NCBI GenBank assembly: GCA_902464375.1 | Contig: CABQIM010000086.1 | Coordinates: forward strand, 1 to 7,538 | From: an uncultured bacterium | Lineage (GTDB): Bacteria; Cyanobacteriota; Vampirovibrionia; Gastranaerophilales; Gastranaerophilaceae | DNA length: 7,538 nucleotides | Reading direction: 5' to 3' | In this document: one piece after another, positions 1 through 5,279 of the stretch | Position numbering within the stretch: position 1 is the first letter of the stretch | How the letters are laid out: every line of letters starts with the position of its first letter | Translations under genes and position numbers: made by a program | The notes under the pieces: generated by a model | What the model was told of the DNA's origin: nothing | Databases searched by the model: none | The model's input: only the letters and a program-made list of their open reading frames with translations

Positions 1-163
1 GTCCTTCAGAGTCAAGAATTTTTTGTTGACCAGTGTAGAATGGGTGACAGTTAGAACAAATTTCAACTGTAAGACCGTCTACAACAGAACCTGTTTCGAT
101 TTCGTTACCGCATACGCATTTAATAACAGTTTTTTTATAATCTGGATGGATTCCGTCTTTCAT
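1..163 (-). CDS. rpmE: 50S ribosomal protein L31, C-terminus cut by window edge
   Basis: L31 is a small zinc-binding protein of the 50S central protuberance that helps bridge the two subunits. Reading the minus strand from the ATG at 163-161 gives 54 codons before the edge, starting MKDGIHPDYKKTVIKCVCGN. The early IHPxY motif, the NCHPFYTGQQK motif and four cysteines (about residues 16, 18, 36 and 39) identify the zinc-binding (C+) form of the family. L31 is usually 65-75 residues, so the last 10-20 are off the window. A GAAGG ribosome binding site on the minus strand (170-174) lies 6 bases from the ATG. The gene is divergent from rpsJ and has its own promoter and a leader hairpin. Zinc-dependent replacement by a C- paralogue is known for the family but cannot be seen here. 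Confidence 0.95.
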   Translation of the reverse strand, partial: MKDGIHPDYKKTVIKCVCGNEIETGSVVDGLTVEICSNCHPFYTGQQKILDSEG

Positions 164-181
164 CTTTAACCTTCTTTCTTT

Positions 182-203
182 ATTCAAGATTCCAAACTTG
201 AAT
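182..203 (-). promoter_or_regulatory. Hairpin in the rpmE 5' leader
   Basis: ATTCAAG (182-188) and CTTGAAT (197-203) form a perfect 7-bp stem with an 8-base loop. It lies between the predicted rpmE transcription start (about 213) and its ribosome binding site (170-174), starting only 7 bases from that site. A hairpin so close to the start could modulate translation, and L31 is known to autoregulate through its leader in E. coli. A regulatory role here is inference. There is no T-tract for a terminator. Confidence 0.5.
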
Positions 204-219
204 TTTTTCGACCAAATAC

Positions 220-248
220 ATTCTATTCCGCTAAATTTTATTTTTCAA
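220..248 (-). promoter_or_regulatory. Sigma70-type promoter for rpmE
   Basis: On the minus strand, TTGAAA (plus coordinates 243-248; 5 of 6 to TTGACA) is separated by exactly 17 bp from TAGAAT (220-225; 5 of 6 to TATAAT). Transcription would start near 213 and give a leader of about 50 nt before the rpmE ATG. Spacing and matches are near consensus, but the region is AT-rich, so some chance matches are expected. Confidence 0.65.
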
Positions 249-311
249 GTATTATTCACTTCTTAGAAATGTAAATTTTTGTAAAAACTTGTATTAAATT
301 AAAATCCAATA

Positions 312-340
312 TTGACACTGATTTTTGTTTATTTTACTAT
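312..340 (+). promoter_or_regulatory. Sigma70-type promoter for the S10 operon
   Basis: A perfect TTGACA -35 box (312-317) is followed after 17 bp by TACTAT (335-340; 4 of 6 to TATAAT). The start would be near 347, giving a leader of about 100 nt before rpsJ. An overlapping alternative is TTGTTT (325-330), an 18-bp spacer and TATAGT (349-354), with a start near 361. Either would drive the whole plus-strand cluster. No other spacer in the window has as good a -35/-10 pair. Confidence 0.65.
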
Positions 341-342
341 TG

Positions 343-371
343 TTATGCTATAGTCGAAAAGAATAGCATAA
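343..371. promoter_or_regulatory. 9-bp perfect inverted repeat at the S10 operon start site
   Basis: TTATGCTAT (343-351) and ATAGCATAA (363-371) are perfect reverse complements separated by 11 bases. The element starts 2 bp after the predicted -10 box and covers the predicted +1, or overlaps the alternative -10 (349-354). That is typical operator placement. It could equally form a 5'-terminal hairpin in the mRNA. A second imperfectly nested pairing, TAATCTTT (369-376) with AAAGATTA (405-412), shares three bases with it, so the two RNA structures would compete. The regulator is unknown. Confidence 0.5.
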
Positions 372-448
372 TCTTTGCAGTTGGAAGTTTCTGGCTGTAT
401 TTGAAAAGATTATTTTGTGTAAATGACAATAAAATAAAGGAATGAAAA

Positions 449-766
449 ATGACAACAGCTAAAAGACAAAGAATTAGAGTTTGTTTAAGATCTTACGAAC
501 ACAAATTAGTTGATGTATCAGCTGAAAAAATCGTAGAAACAGCTAAAAGAACAGACGCTAAGGTAGCGGGTCCTATTCCTTTACCTACAAAAAGACGTAT
601 CTATTGTGTATTGCGTTCACCACACGTAGACAAGAAGTCAAGAGAACACTTCGAAATCCGTACACACAAACGCATTATCGATATTTACGAACCTACTCAA
701 CAAACAACTGAAGAATTGAGTAGATTAGACCTACCAGCTGGTGTAGATATTGAAGTTAAACTTTAA
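449..766 (+). CDS. rpsJ: 30S ribosomal protein S10
   Basis: S10 is a 30S head protein that also binds NusB (as NusE) in transcription antitermination. The 105-residue product is full length for the family. It has the characteristic core KVAGPIPLPTKRRIYCVLRS followed by SPHVDKKSREHFEIRTHKR, and a C-terminus LDLPAGVDIEVKL that closely resembles cyanobacterial S10. The ATG at 449 has AAGGA (437-441) 7 bases upstream. The nearer ATG at 443 is in another frame. It is the first gene of the cluster, about 100 nt after the predicted promoter, and is followed by an unusually long 288-bp structured spacer before rplC. In Cyanobacteria, as I recall, rpsJ sits with tufA instead, so the rpsJ-rplC pairing is of the E. 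coli or Gram-positive kind. Confidence 0.98.
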   Translation: MTTAKRQRIRVCLRSYEHKLVDVSAEKIVETAKRTDAKVAGPIPLPTKRRIYCVLRSPHVDKKSREHFEIRTHKRIIDIYEPTQQTTEELSRLDLPAGVDIEVKL

Positions 767-777
767 TTAACTTTTTA

Positions 778-849
778 TCCCTCACTTTTAGTTGGTGAGG
801 GAGCAACCGTAAAATTAACGGTTGTGAGCAAGAGATTAAAATCTAGCTC
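778..849 (+). other. Three back-to-back hairpins after rpsJ
   Basis: Three stem-loops lie end to end with one-base gaps, beginning 11 bases after the rpsJ stop. First: TCCCTCAC (778-785) with GTGAGGGA (795-802). Second: CAACCGT (804-810) with ACGGTTG (818-824). Third: GAGC (826-829) plus AGAT (833-836) with ATCT (841-844) plus GCTC (846-849). None is followed by a T-tract, so they do not look like intrinsic terminators. They may stabilise or process the mRNA between rpsJ and rplC, bind a ribosomal protein, or be a small inserted palindromic repeat. Function unknown. Confidence 0.6.
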
Positions 850-860
850 AAAAGCCAAAT
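849..860 (+). repeat. 12-bp word shared with the rplW-rplB spacer, copy 1
   Basis: CAAAAGCCAAAT occurs here and again at 2875-2886, in both cases in a spacer of the cluster. A partial version, AAAGCCAA, lies at 1812-1819 in the rplC-rplD spacer. A 12-base exact match between two short spacers is unlikely by chance but not impossible in AT-rich DNA. Confidence 0.4.
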
Positions 861-1054
861 TGAAAACTTAATAAGCATTATGCATATAATGTGAACTACA
901 ACGTCCAAGCGACGGAAGGTTAAAACCATAGGGATGACTTTCAAAATGACGATTCCCGTTTTAGGTAAAGAGTAAGGCAGTAGCGCTCGCAAGATGAAAG
1001 GCATATTGGTGTACAGATTAATTTGTGTACATATATGTCGGAAAGGAAAGACAC
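850..1054 (+). other. Rest of the rpsJ-rplC spacer, structured and non-coding
   Basis: No credible gene is visible. Two further palindromes are present. CATTAT (876-881) pairs with ATAATG (886-891) around a 4-base loop. TGTACA (1010-1015) pairs with TGTACA (1026-1031), extended after a small internal bulge by CATAT (1002-1006) with ATATG (1033-1037), ending just before the rplC ribosome binding site. GGGA (931-934) could also pair with TCCC (954-957). I see no convincing promoter. Confidence 0.5.
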
Positions 1055-1693
1055 ATGACATTAGGTGTAATAGGTAAAAAAGTAGGGATGACTCAAATCT
1101 TTGATTCAGAAGGTTTGGCAGTTCCTGTTACAGTAATCAAAGTTGATTCTACAGTAGTTACTCAAGTTAAAACTGTTGAAACAGATGGTTACAATGCTAT
1201 ACAAGTTGGTACAATTGCAGCTAAAGAAAAACACTTAACTAAGGCTGAAATTGGTCACTTCAAGAAAAACGGTTTAAACAACTATAGACATTTGCAAGAA
1301 TTCAGAGTAGAAAATCCTGCTGATTACAAAGTTGGTCAAGAAATTGATTTAGCAGCAGCTTTAGCAGATGTTCAAAAAGTTGATGTAACCGGAACTTCAA
1401 TAGGTAAAGGTTTCCAAGGTACTGTTAAAAGATGGAACTTTGGAAGAGGACCTATGGCTCACGGTTCTAAAAACCACAGAGAACCAGGTTCAATCGGTGC
1501 AGGTACAACTCCTAGCCGTGTTATCAAAGGTAAAAGAATGGCTGGAAACATGGGTAATGAAAGAGTTACTATTTCTAAACTTAAATTGGTTAAAGTTGAT
1601 GCTGAAAACGGTTTAGTATTAGTAAAAGGTTCAGTTCCTGGTTGTGAAGGCAGATTGGTAACAATCGTTCCTACAAGAACTAAATGGAATTAA
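1055..1693 (+). CDS. rplC: 50S ribosomal protein L3
   Basis: L3 is an early-assembly 50S protein whose long loop approaches the peptidyl transferase centre. The start is taken at 1055, not at the in-frame ATG at 1025: MTLGVIGKKVGMTQIF matches the family N-terminus, and AAGGA (1043-1047) lies 7 bases upstream, whereas the upstream extension MYIYVGKERH is unlike L3. This gives 212 residues, normal for the family. Family motifs include VDVTGTSIGKGFQGTVKRWN and the loop segment GSKNHREPGSIGAGTTP, which is cyanobacterial in style. The position where E. coli L3 carries a methylated glutamine (GSIGQNQTP) reads GSIGAGTTP, so that modification site appears absent. rplD follows after 163 bp. Confidence 0.98.
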   Translation: MTLGVIGKKVGMTQIFDSEGLAVPVTVIKVDSTVVTQVKTVETDGYNAIQVGTIAAKEKHLTKAEIGHFKKNGLNNYRHLQEFRVENPADYKVGQEIDLAAALADVQKVDVTGTSIGKGFQGTVKRWNFGRGPMAHGSKNHREPGSIGAGTTPSRVIKGKRMAGNMGNERVTISKLKLVKVDAENGLVLVKGSVPGCEGRLVTIVPTRTKWN

Positions 1694-1694
1694 C

Positions 1695-1727
1695 GAAATC
1701 CCTCTCCACGGGTGAGGATAGAATTTC
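1695..1727 (+). other. Hairpin just after the rplC stop
   Basis: GAAAT (1695-1699) pairs with ATTTC (1723-1727). Inside it, CCTC (1701-1704) pairs with GAGG (1714-1717), and CC (1706-1707) with GG (1711-1712) across a T-T mismatch. The words TCCCTC and GGTGAGG (1711-1717) also occur in the first hairpin after rpsJ (778-802), at a similar position relative to the stop codon. There is no T-tract, so a terminator is unlikely. Confidence 0.5.
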
Positions 1728-1856
1728 AAGTTAAGCTTTGCGAAACTTAGGAATTCGGGTGGGGCTTATGTTTCCATCAAATAAGTAAAACACAACCCGC
1801 TTCTGCCATATAAAGCCAACCGGCAAGGGGTAGACGGAAAGCAAAAGGAAAAAACA
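1728..1856 (+). other. Rest of the rplC-rplD spacer with nested inverted repeats
   Basis: AAGTT (1728-1732) pairs with AACTT (1744-1748). CGGGT (1756-1760) pairs with ACCCG (1795-1799) and encloses CTTAT (1765-1769) with ATAAG (1781-1785). GCC (1815-1817) and GGC (1822-1824) form a minor palindrome. The stretch is less AT-rich than the packed spacers near rpsS and rplV. No coding potential or promoter stands out. It ends in the rplD ribosome binding site AAGGA (1845-1849). Confidence 0.45.
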
Positions 1857-2483
1857 ATGTCAAAACAATTATTAAATACAAATGGTGAAAAGTTAGGTGA
1901 AATCACTTTAAACGAAGCTGTTTTCGGTGTTGAACCAAACTTACATGTAATGCACTTGGCACTTAGAAGACAATTAAACAACGCTAGACAAGGTTCTGCT
2001 TGTGCAAAAACAAGAGCAGAAGTTTCTGGTGGTGGTAAAAAACCTTGGAAACAAAAAGGTACCGGTCGTGCTAGAGCTGGTTCTTTAAGATCACCTTTAT
2101 TTGCAGGCGGTGGTGTAGTATTTGGACCAAAACCAAGAAGCTTTGAAATCAATATGCCTCAAAAAGCTAGAAAGTTAGCTCTTAAATCAGCACTTTCTGC
2201 TAGAGAAGAACAATTAGTAGTTGTAAAAGATTTCTCAGCTATTACAGAACCAAAAACAAAATTAATGGCTGGTATTATCAAATCATTAAATCTTGCTGGT
2301 AAGATTTTGGTTATTGCTGATACAGCAGCTGAAGAAAATAAATACTTAAGCTTAGCAGCTGGAAATATTCCATCAGTTAAACTTTTGTTACCAACAAACT
2401 TAAACGTAAAAGACTTACTTGAAGCTGATTTCGTTGTAATGACTGAAAAAGCTGTAAATGATATTACAGAAAGGTTGCAATAA
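1857..2483 (+). CDS. rplD: 50S ribosomal protein L4
   Basis: L4 lines the narrow part of the peptide exit tunnel with a long loop and, in E. coli, represses the S10 operon through its leader. The 208-residue product is full length. The tunnel loop is clear at about residues 58-90: GGGKKPWKQKGTGRARAG, then the RSP and GGGVVFGP motifs. The C-terminal domain carries the usual late segment (VKDLLEADFVVMTEKAV) and ends ITERLQ. ATG 1857 has AAGGA (1845-1849) 7 bases upstream. The stop TAA overlaps the rplW ATG by one base (TAATG), so L4 and L23 are probably translationally coupled. Whether L4 autoregulates in this lineage cannot be read from the sequence. Confidence 0.98.
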   Translation: MSKQLLNTNGEKLGEITLNEAVFGVEPNLHVMHLALRRQLNNARQGSACAKTRAEVSGGGKKPWKQKGTGRARAGSLRSPLFAGGGVVFGPKPRSFEINMPQKARKLALKSALSAREEQLVVVKDFSAITEPKTKLMAGIIKSLNLAGKILVIADTAAEENKYLSLAAGNIPSVKLLLPTNLNVKDLLEADFVVMTEKAVNDITERLQ

Positions 2484-2791
2484 TGAGTAAAGACAGAAGA
2501 AATATCGAAAAATTATACGATGTAATCAAAAGACCGATTATAACTGAAAAATCAATGATGGCAACAGCTTTAGGTAAATATACTTTTGAAGTTCAACAAA
2601 ATGCAACTAAAGTAGAAATTGCACAAGCTGTAGAATTGGCTTTCCCTGGTAGAAAAGTTAAGAAAGTACAAACAGTTTATATGCCATCTCACGAAAAGAG
2701 AATGGGTTTAAAATTTGGTAGAACAGATTCTTCTAAGAAAGCAATCGTTACTATCGAAGGCGACCCAATCGAAGAATTGACTGCTATCTAG
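2483..2791 (+). CDS. rplW: 50S ribosomal protein L23
   Basis: L23 sits at the tunnel exit and is the docking site for trigger factor and the signal recognition particle. The 102-residue protein has the family signature VIKRPIITEKSM near residues 14-25, then KYTFEVQQNATKVEIAQAVE and KKAIVTIEGDPIEEL. Its ATG overlaps the rplD stop by one base, with AAAGG (2470-2474) inside the end of rplD as the ribosome binding site. The gene ends in tandem stops, TAG TAG (2789-2794), giving a fail-safe termination. The next gene, rplB, is 122 bp away. Confidence 0.97.
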   Translation: MSKDRRNIEKLYDVIKRPIITEKSMMATALGKYTFEVQQNATKVEIAQAVELAFPGRKVKKVQTVYMPSHEKRMGLKFGRTDSSKKAIVTIEGDPIEELTAI

Positions 2792-2801
2792 TAGTGCAAT
2801 C

Positions 2802-2859
2802 CCGCTGTTGTGACTAAACGTAAGTGAAGGAACGAAGCAATCTTTGATTGTAGAGGCGG
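2802..2859 (+). repeat. Possible degenerate dispersed repeat in the rplW-rplB spacer
   Basis: CCGC (2802-2805) and GCGG (2856-2859) could close a fold containing the hairpin CAATC (2838-2842) with GATTG (2846-2850). The segment GAACGAAGCAATCT (2830-2843), preceded by GTGAC (2810-2814) and ACGTAAGTGA, resembles from memory a widespread intergenic palindromic repeat whose arms read like GTCATTGCGAGG and GACGAAGCAATCT. The match is imperfect and the identification is inference. No gene is visible in this spacer. Confidence 0.4.
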
Positions 2860-2874
2860 AAAAACAAATTAACA

Positions 2875-2886
2875 CAAAAGCCAAAT
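2875..2886 (+). repeat. 12-bp word shared with the rpsJ-rplC spacer, copy 2
   Basis: CAAAAGCCAAAT is identical to the word at 849-860. It lies 27 bases before the rplB ATG and 14 before its ribosome binding site. Copy 1 lies about 195 bases before rplC, so the two are not at equivalent distances from the next gene. Confidence 0.4.
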
Positions 2887-2913
2887 AAAAAGATATGAAT
2901 AGGAGAAAATAAA

Positions 2914-3741
2914 ATGGCAATTCGTAAAATTAATCCGACATCTCCGGGACAAAGAGGTATGACAAAGAGTGATTATCAAGAAATCACTACATCAACTCCT
3001 GAAAAATCTTTATTGAAGAAAATAAGCAAGACTGCTGGTAGAAACAATACCGGTAGAATCACTTGTCGTCATAAAGGTGGCGGTGTAAAACAAGCTTACC
3101 GTATCATCGACTTCAAAAGAGAAAAATTCGGTGTTCCTGCAACAGTTAAGACTGTTGAATACGATCCAAACAGAAACGTAAGAATTTCTTTAGTATTCTA
3201 TGCAGATGGTGAAAAAAGATACATCCTTACTCCGGAAGGTTTAAACGTAGGTGATGTAATCGTTAGCGGTCCAGAAGCTACAATTCAAACTGGTAATGCT
3301 TTACCATTAGAATTGATTCCTCTTGGTACAATTGTTCACAATATTGAACTAGAACCAGGCAGAGGTGGTAAAATGGTTCGTTCAGCTGGTAACTTTGCAC
3401 AAGTTATGGCAAAAGAAGGTGCTTATGTAACTATTAAATTACCTTCTGGCGAAATGAGAATGGTAAGAAAAGAATGTATGGCTACAGTAGGTACATTAGG
3501 TAATGCCGAATTCAAAAACTTATCAATCGGTAAAGCTGGTAGAAAAAGATATATGGGTATCAGACCTACAGTACGTGGTGTAACAATGAACCCTTGTGAT
3601 CACCCTCACGGTGGTGGTGAAGGTAAAACCGGTCCTGGTGGACACCCTAAAACACCTTGGGGCAAACCTGCTCTTGGTTATAAAACAAGAAAGAAAGGTA
3701 AAGCGTCTGACAAACTTATCGTACGTCGTCGCAAAAAGTAA
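2914..3741 (+). CDS. rplB: 50S ribosomal protein L2
   Basis: L2 is one of the most conserved 50S proteins, needed for subunit association and close to the peptidyl transferase centre. The product has 275 residues, the normal length. The RNA-binding core (GRNNTGRITCRHKGGGVKQ, about 42-60), the EYDPNRNVRI segment (82-91) and the signature MNPCDHPHGGGEG (225-237) are all present. The last carries the histidines matched to the functionally important His of E. coli L2. E. coli has valine where this protein has Cys228. The basic tail ends IVRRRKK. ATG 2914 has AGGAG (2901-2905) 8 bases upstream. The N-terminus (MAIRKINPTSPGQRGMTKSD) is somewhat divergent. Confidence 0.98.
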   Translation: MAIRKINPTSPGQRGMTKSDYQEITTSTPEKSLLKKISKTAGRNNTGRITCRHKGGGVKQAYRIIDFKREKFGVPATVKTVEYDPNRNVRISLVFYADGEKRYILTPEGLNVGDVIVSGPEATIQTGNALPLELIPLGTIVHNIELEPGRGGKMVRSAGNFAQVMAKEGAYVTIKLPSGEMRMVRKECMATVGTLGNAEFKNLSIGKAGRKRYMGIRPTVRGVTMNPCDHPHGGGEGKTGPGGHPKTPWGKPALGYKTRKKGKASDKLIVRRRKK

Positions 3742-3747
3742 GATATG

Positions 3748-3789
3748 TGCGTAAAGGGTAAATATTAAGAAATGTTTACCCAAAGCGCA
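3748..3789 (+). other. Strong hairpin in the rplB-rpsS spacer
   Basis: GGGTAAATATT (3756-3766) pairs with AATGTTTACCC (3771-3781) through 11 pairs, one of them G-U, around an AAGA tetraloop. An outer 4-bp stem, TGCG (3748-3751) with CGCA (3786-3789), closes it across an A-rich internal loop. The T-run (3796-3801) comes only after a 6-base A-run, so a normal intrinsic terminator is doubtful. An RNA processing or stability element is plausible. It begins 6 bases after the rplB stop. Confidence 0.6.
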
Positions 3790-3837
3790 AAAAATATTTT
3801 TATGAACATTAATACAAATATATAAAAGGAGAAATTA

Positions 3838-4116
3838 ATGGCACGTTCATTAAAAAAGGGCCCATACGTAGAAGAAGCTCTTCAAAAGAAAATTAACAAA
3901 ATGAATGAAAATTCTGAACATAAAGTTGTTAAAACTTGGTCAAGAGCATCCATGATTATTCCTGATATGTTGGGACATACAATTGCTGTACACAACGGCA
4001 AGACTCATGTTCCGGTTTACGTAACAGAACAAATGATTGGACACAAGTTGGGCGAATTCGCACCGACAAGACTATACAGAGGTCATGCGGCTGATAAAAC
4101 AGCAAAACGTAAATAA
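3838..4116 (+). CDS. rpsS: 30S ribosomal protein S19
   Basis: S19 binds 16S rRNA in the 30S head with S13 and contributes to intersubunit contacts. The 92-residue protein is full length and begins with the family start MARSLKKGPYVEEALQKKI. It continues with TWSRASMIIPDMLGHTIAVH and the signature segment GHKLGEFAPTRLYRGH, with a lysine-rich tail. AAGGAG (3826-3831) lies 6 bases before the ATG. It is followed by rplV after 56 bp of plain AT-rich DNA, in contrast to the structured spacers before it. Confidence 0.98.
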   Translation: MARSLKKGPYVEEALQKKINKMNENSEHKVVKTWSRASMIIPDMLGHTIAVHNGKTHVPVYVTEQMIGHKLGEFAPTRLYRGHAADKTAKRK

Positions 4117-4172
4117 TCTGTACAAGATTTTTGATTAAACATTAATTAAAAAGAAATATAAGGAAAATAAAA

Positions 4173-4511
4173 ATGGAAGCTAAAGCAAGACAAACAAACA
4201 TAAAAATGACAGCTAGAAAACTTCGCAGAGTAATCAACGAAGTTAGAGGAAAAGCTGTTACAGACGCTCTTGATATGTTACGTTTTATGCCATACTTTGC
4301 AGCTAAAGTTGTTGAAAAAAACTTGAAAGCAGCTGCTGCAAATGCTTTTGAACAAGCAGGTGTAAAAGCTGACGCCCTAAAAATTTCTGAAATTTTTGCG
4401 GACGAGAGTGTAACTTACAAAAGAGGTAAACCAAGAGCTCAAGGTCGTATATACAGAAGACTCAAACGTACATCTCACCTCACAATTAAAGTTAGTGATG
4501 CAGTAAAATAG
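4173..4511 (+). CDS. rplV: 50S ribosomal protein L22
   Basis: L22 spans the exit tunnel and, opposite L4, forms its constriction. Changes in its hairpin loop give macrolide resistance in other bacteria. The 112-residue product shows the N-terminal helix pair (MTARKLRRVINEVRGK, about 12-27), KVVEKNLKAAAANA, and the tunnel hairpin KRGKPRAQGRIYRRLKRTSH (about 83-102). ATG 4173 has AAGGA about 8 bases upstream. No loop insertion or deletion is obvious by eye. Its TAG stop (4509-4511) is 13 bp from rpsC and forms part of that gene's ribosome binding site, suggesting coupled translation. Confidence 0.97.
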   Translation: MEAKARQTNIKMTARKLRRVINEVRGKAVTDALDMLRFMPYFAAKVVEKNLKAAAANAFEQAGVKADALKISEIFADESVTYKRGKPRAQGRIYRRLKRTSHLTIKVSDAVK

Positions 4512-4524
4512 AGGAATAAAGGAA

Positions 4525-5256
4525 ATGGGACAAAAAACACATCCAACCGGATTTAGAGTAGGTATAATCAGACCTTGGTCAAGCACATGGTTTGCAAAGA
4601 TTAAAGATTATGCTGAATTCGTAGCAGAAGATGCTAAAATTAGAAAATTTGTTAAGAAGAAACTATATGCAGCAGGTGTTGCTAATATTTTGATTGACAG
4701 AAAAGCTCAAAACACAACTATTACAGTAGTAACAGCTAAACCTGGTATTGTAGTAGGTAGAGGTGGTCAAGGTATTGAAGAACTTAAAGCAGAAGTTTCA
4801 AAATATTTGGGCAAACCGGTAATCATCAATGTGGTTGAAGTTGCAAGAATTGATGTTGATGCTTTATTGGTAGCTGAATCTGTAGCTCAACAGCTTGAAA
4901 AACGTATTGCATTCAGACGTGCAATGAAACAAGCTATGCAAAGAACTATGAGAGCTGGCGCTCAAGGTATCAAAATTATGGTATCTGGTCGTTTAGGCGG
5001 TGCTGAAATCGCTAGAAGCGAATGGGCAAAAGAAGGAAGAATCCCTCTTCAAACTCTTAGAGCTGATGTTGACTATGGTTTCACAGAAGCAGATACAATC
5101 ATGGGTAAGATTGGTGTAAAAGTTTGGATTTTCAAAGGCAATTTGATGCCTGGTGAAAAAGCAGACATGAACATTAAATCAAAAGACTCAAAAAATTCAT
5201 CAGGTGAACGTTTTAACGGCAGACGTGGTAAACGTAGACCTGTAGAAACAAAATAA
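4525..5256 (+). CDS. rpsC: 30S ribosomal protein S3
   Basis: S3 lines the mRNA entry tunnel of the 30S and takes part in the ribosome's mRNA helicase activity. The 243-residue product starts MGQKTHPTGFRVGIIRPW. Its type II KH domain has GRGG at about 78-81 within VVGRGGQGIEELK. Arg131, Arg132 and Lys135 (FRRAMK) match the basic residues implicated in helicase activity in E. coli. The C-terminal domain includes GRLGGAEIARSEW and a basic tail. The best placed ribosome binding site is GAGGA (4511-4515), 9 bases before the ATG, whose first G is the last base of the rplV stop. AAAGGA (4518-4523) is too close to the ATG to be ideal. Confidence 0.98.
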   Translation: MGQKTHPTGFRVGIIRPWSSTWFAKIKDYAEFVAEDAKIRKFVKKKLYAAGVANILIDRKAQNTTITVVTAKPGIVVGRGGQGIEELKAEVSKYLGKPVIINVVEVARIDVDALLVAESVAQQLEKRIAFRRAMKQAMQRTMRAGAQGIKIMVSGRLGGAEIARSEWAKEGRIPLQTLRADVDYGFTEADTIMGKIGVKVWIFKGNLMPGEKADMNIKSKDSKNSSGERFNGRRGKRRPVETK

Positions 5257-5279
5257 GTAAATAACAGGAGAACAATATA

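Noticed and set aside
778..802. Intrinsic terminator after rpsJ
   Set aside because: The stem is good, but on neither strand is it followed by a T-tract, and the downstream genes belong to the same expected operon.
1025..1054. The in-frame upstream ATG at 1025 as the rplC start
   Set aside because: The extra ten residues do not fit L3, and the AAGGA site is placed for the ATG at 1055.
843..1061. A 72-codon minus-strand frame across the rpsJ-rplC spacer
   Set aside because: It starts inside rplC, has no ribosome binding site, resembles no family I know and is explained by AT-rich low-stop sequence over hairpin DNA.
994..1077. A 27-codon plus-strand frame (MKGILVYRLICVHICRKG...) overlapping the rplC start, possible leader peptide
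   Set aside because: There is no ribosome binding site before its ATG, and it runs out of frame into rplC. Nothing supports translation.
1766..2152. A 128-codon antisense frame over the rplC-rplD spacer and rplD
   Set aside because: Most of it mirrors the conserved L4 coding sequence; it is a shadow with no start signals.
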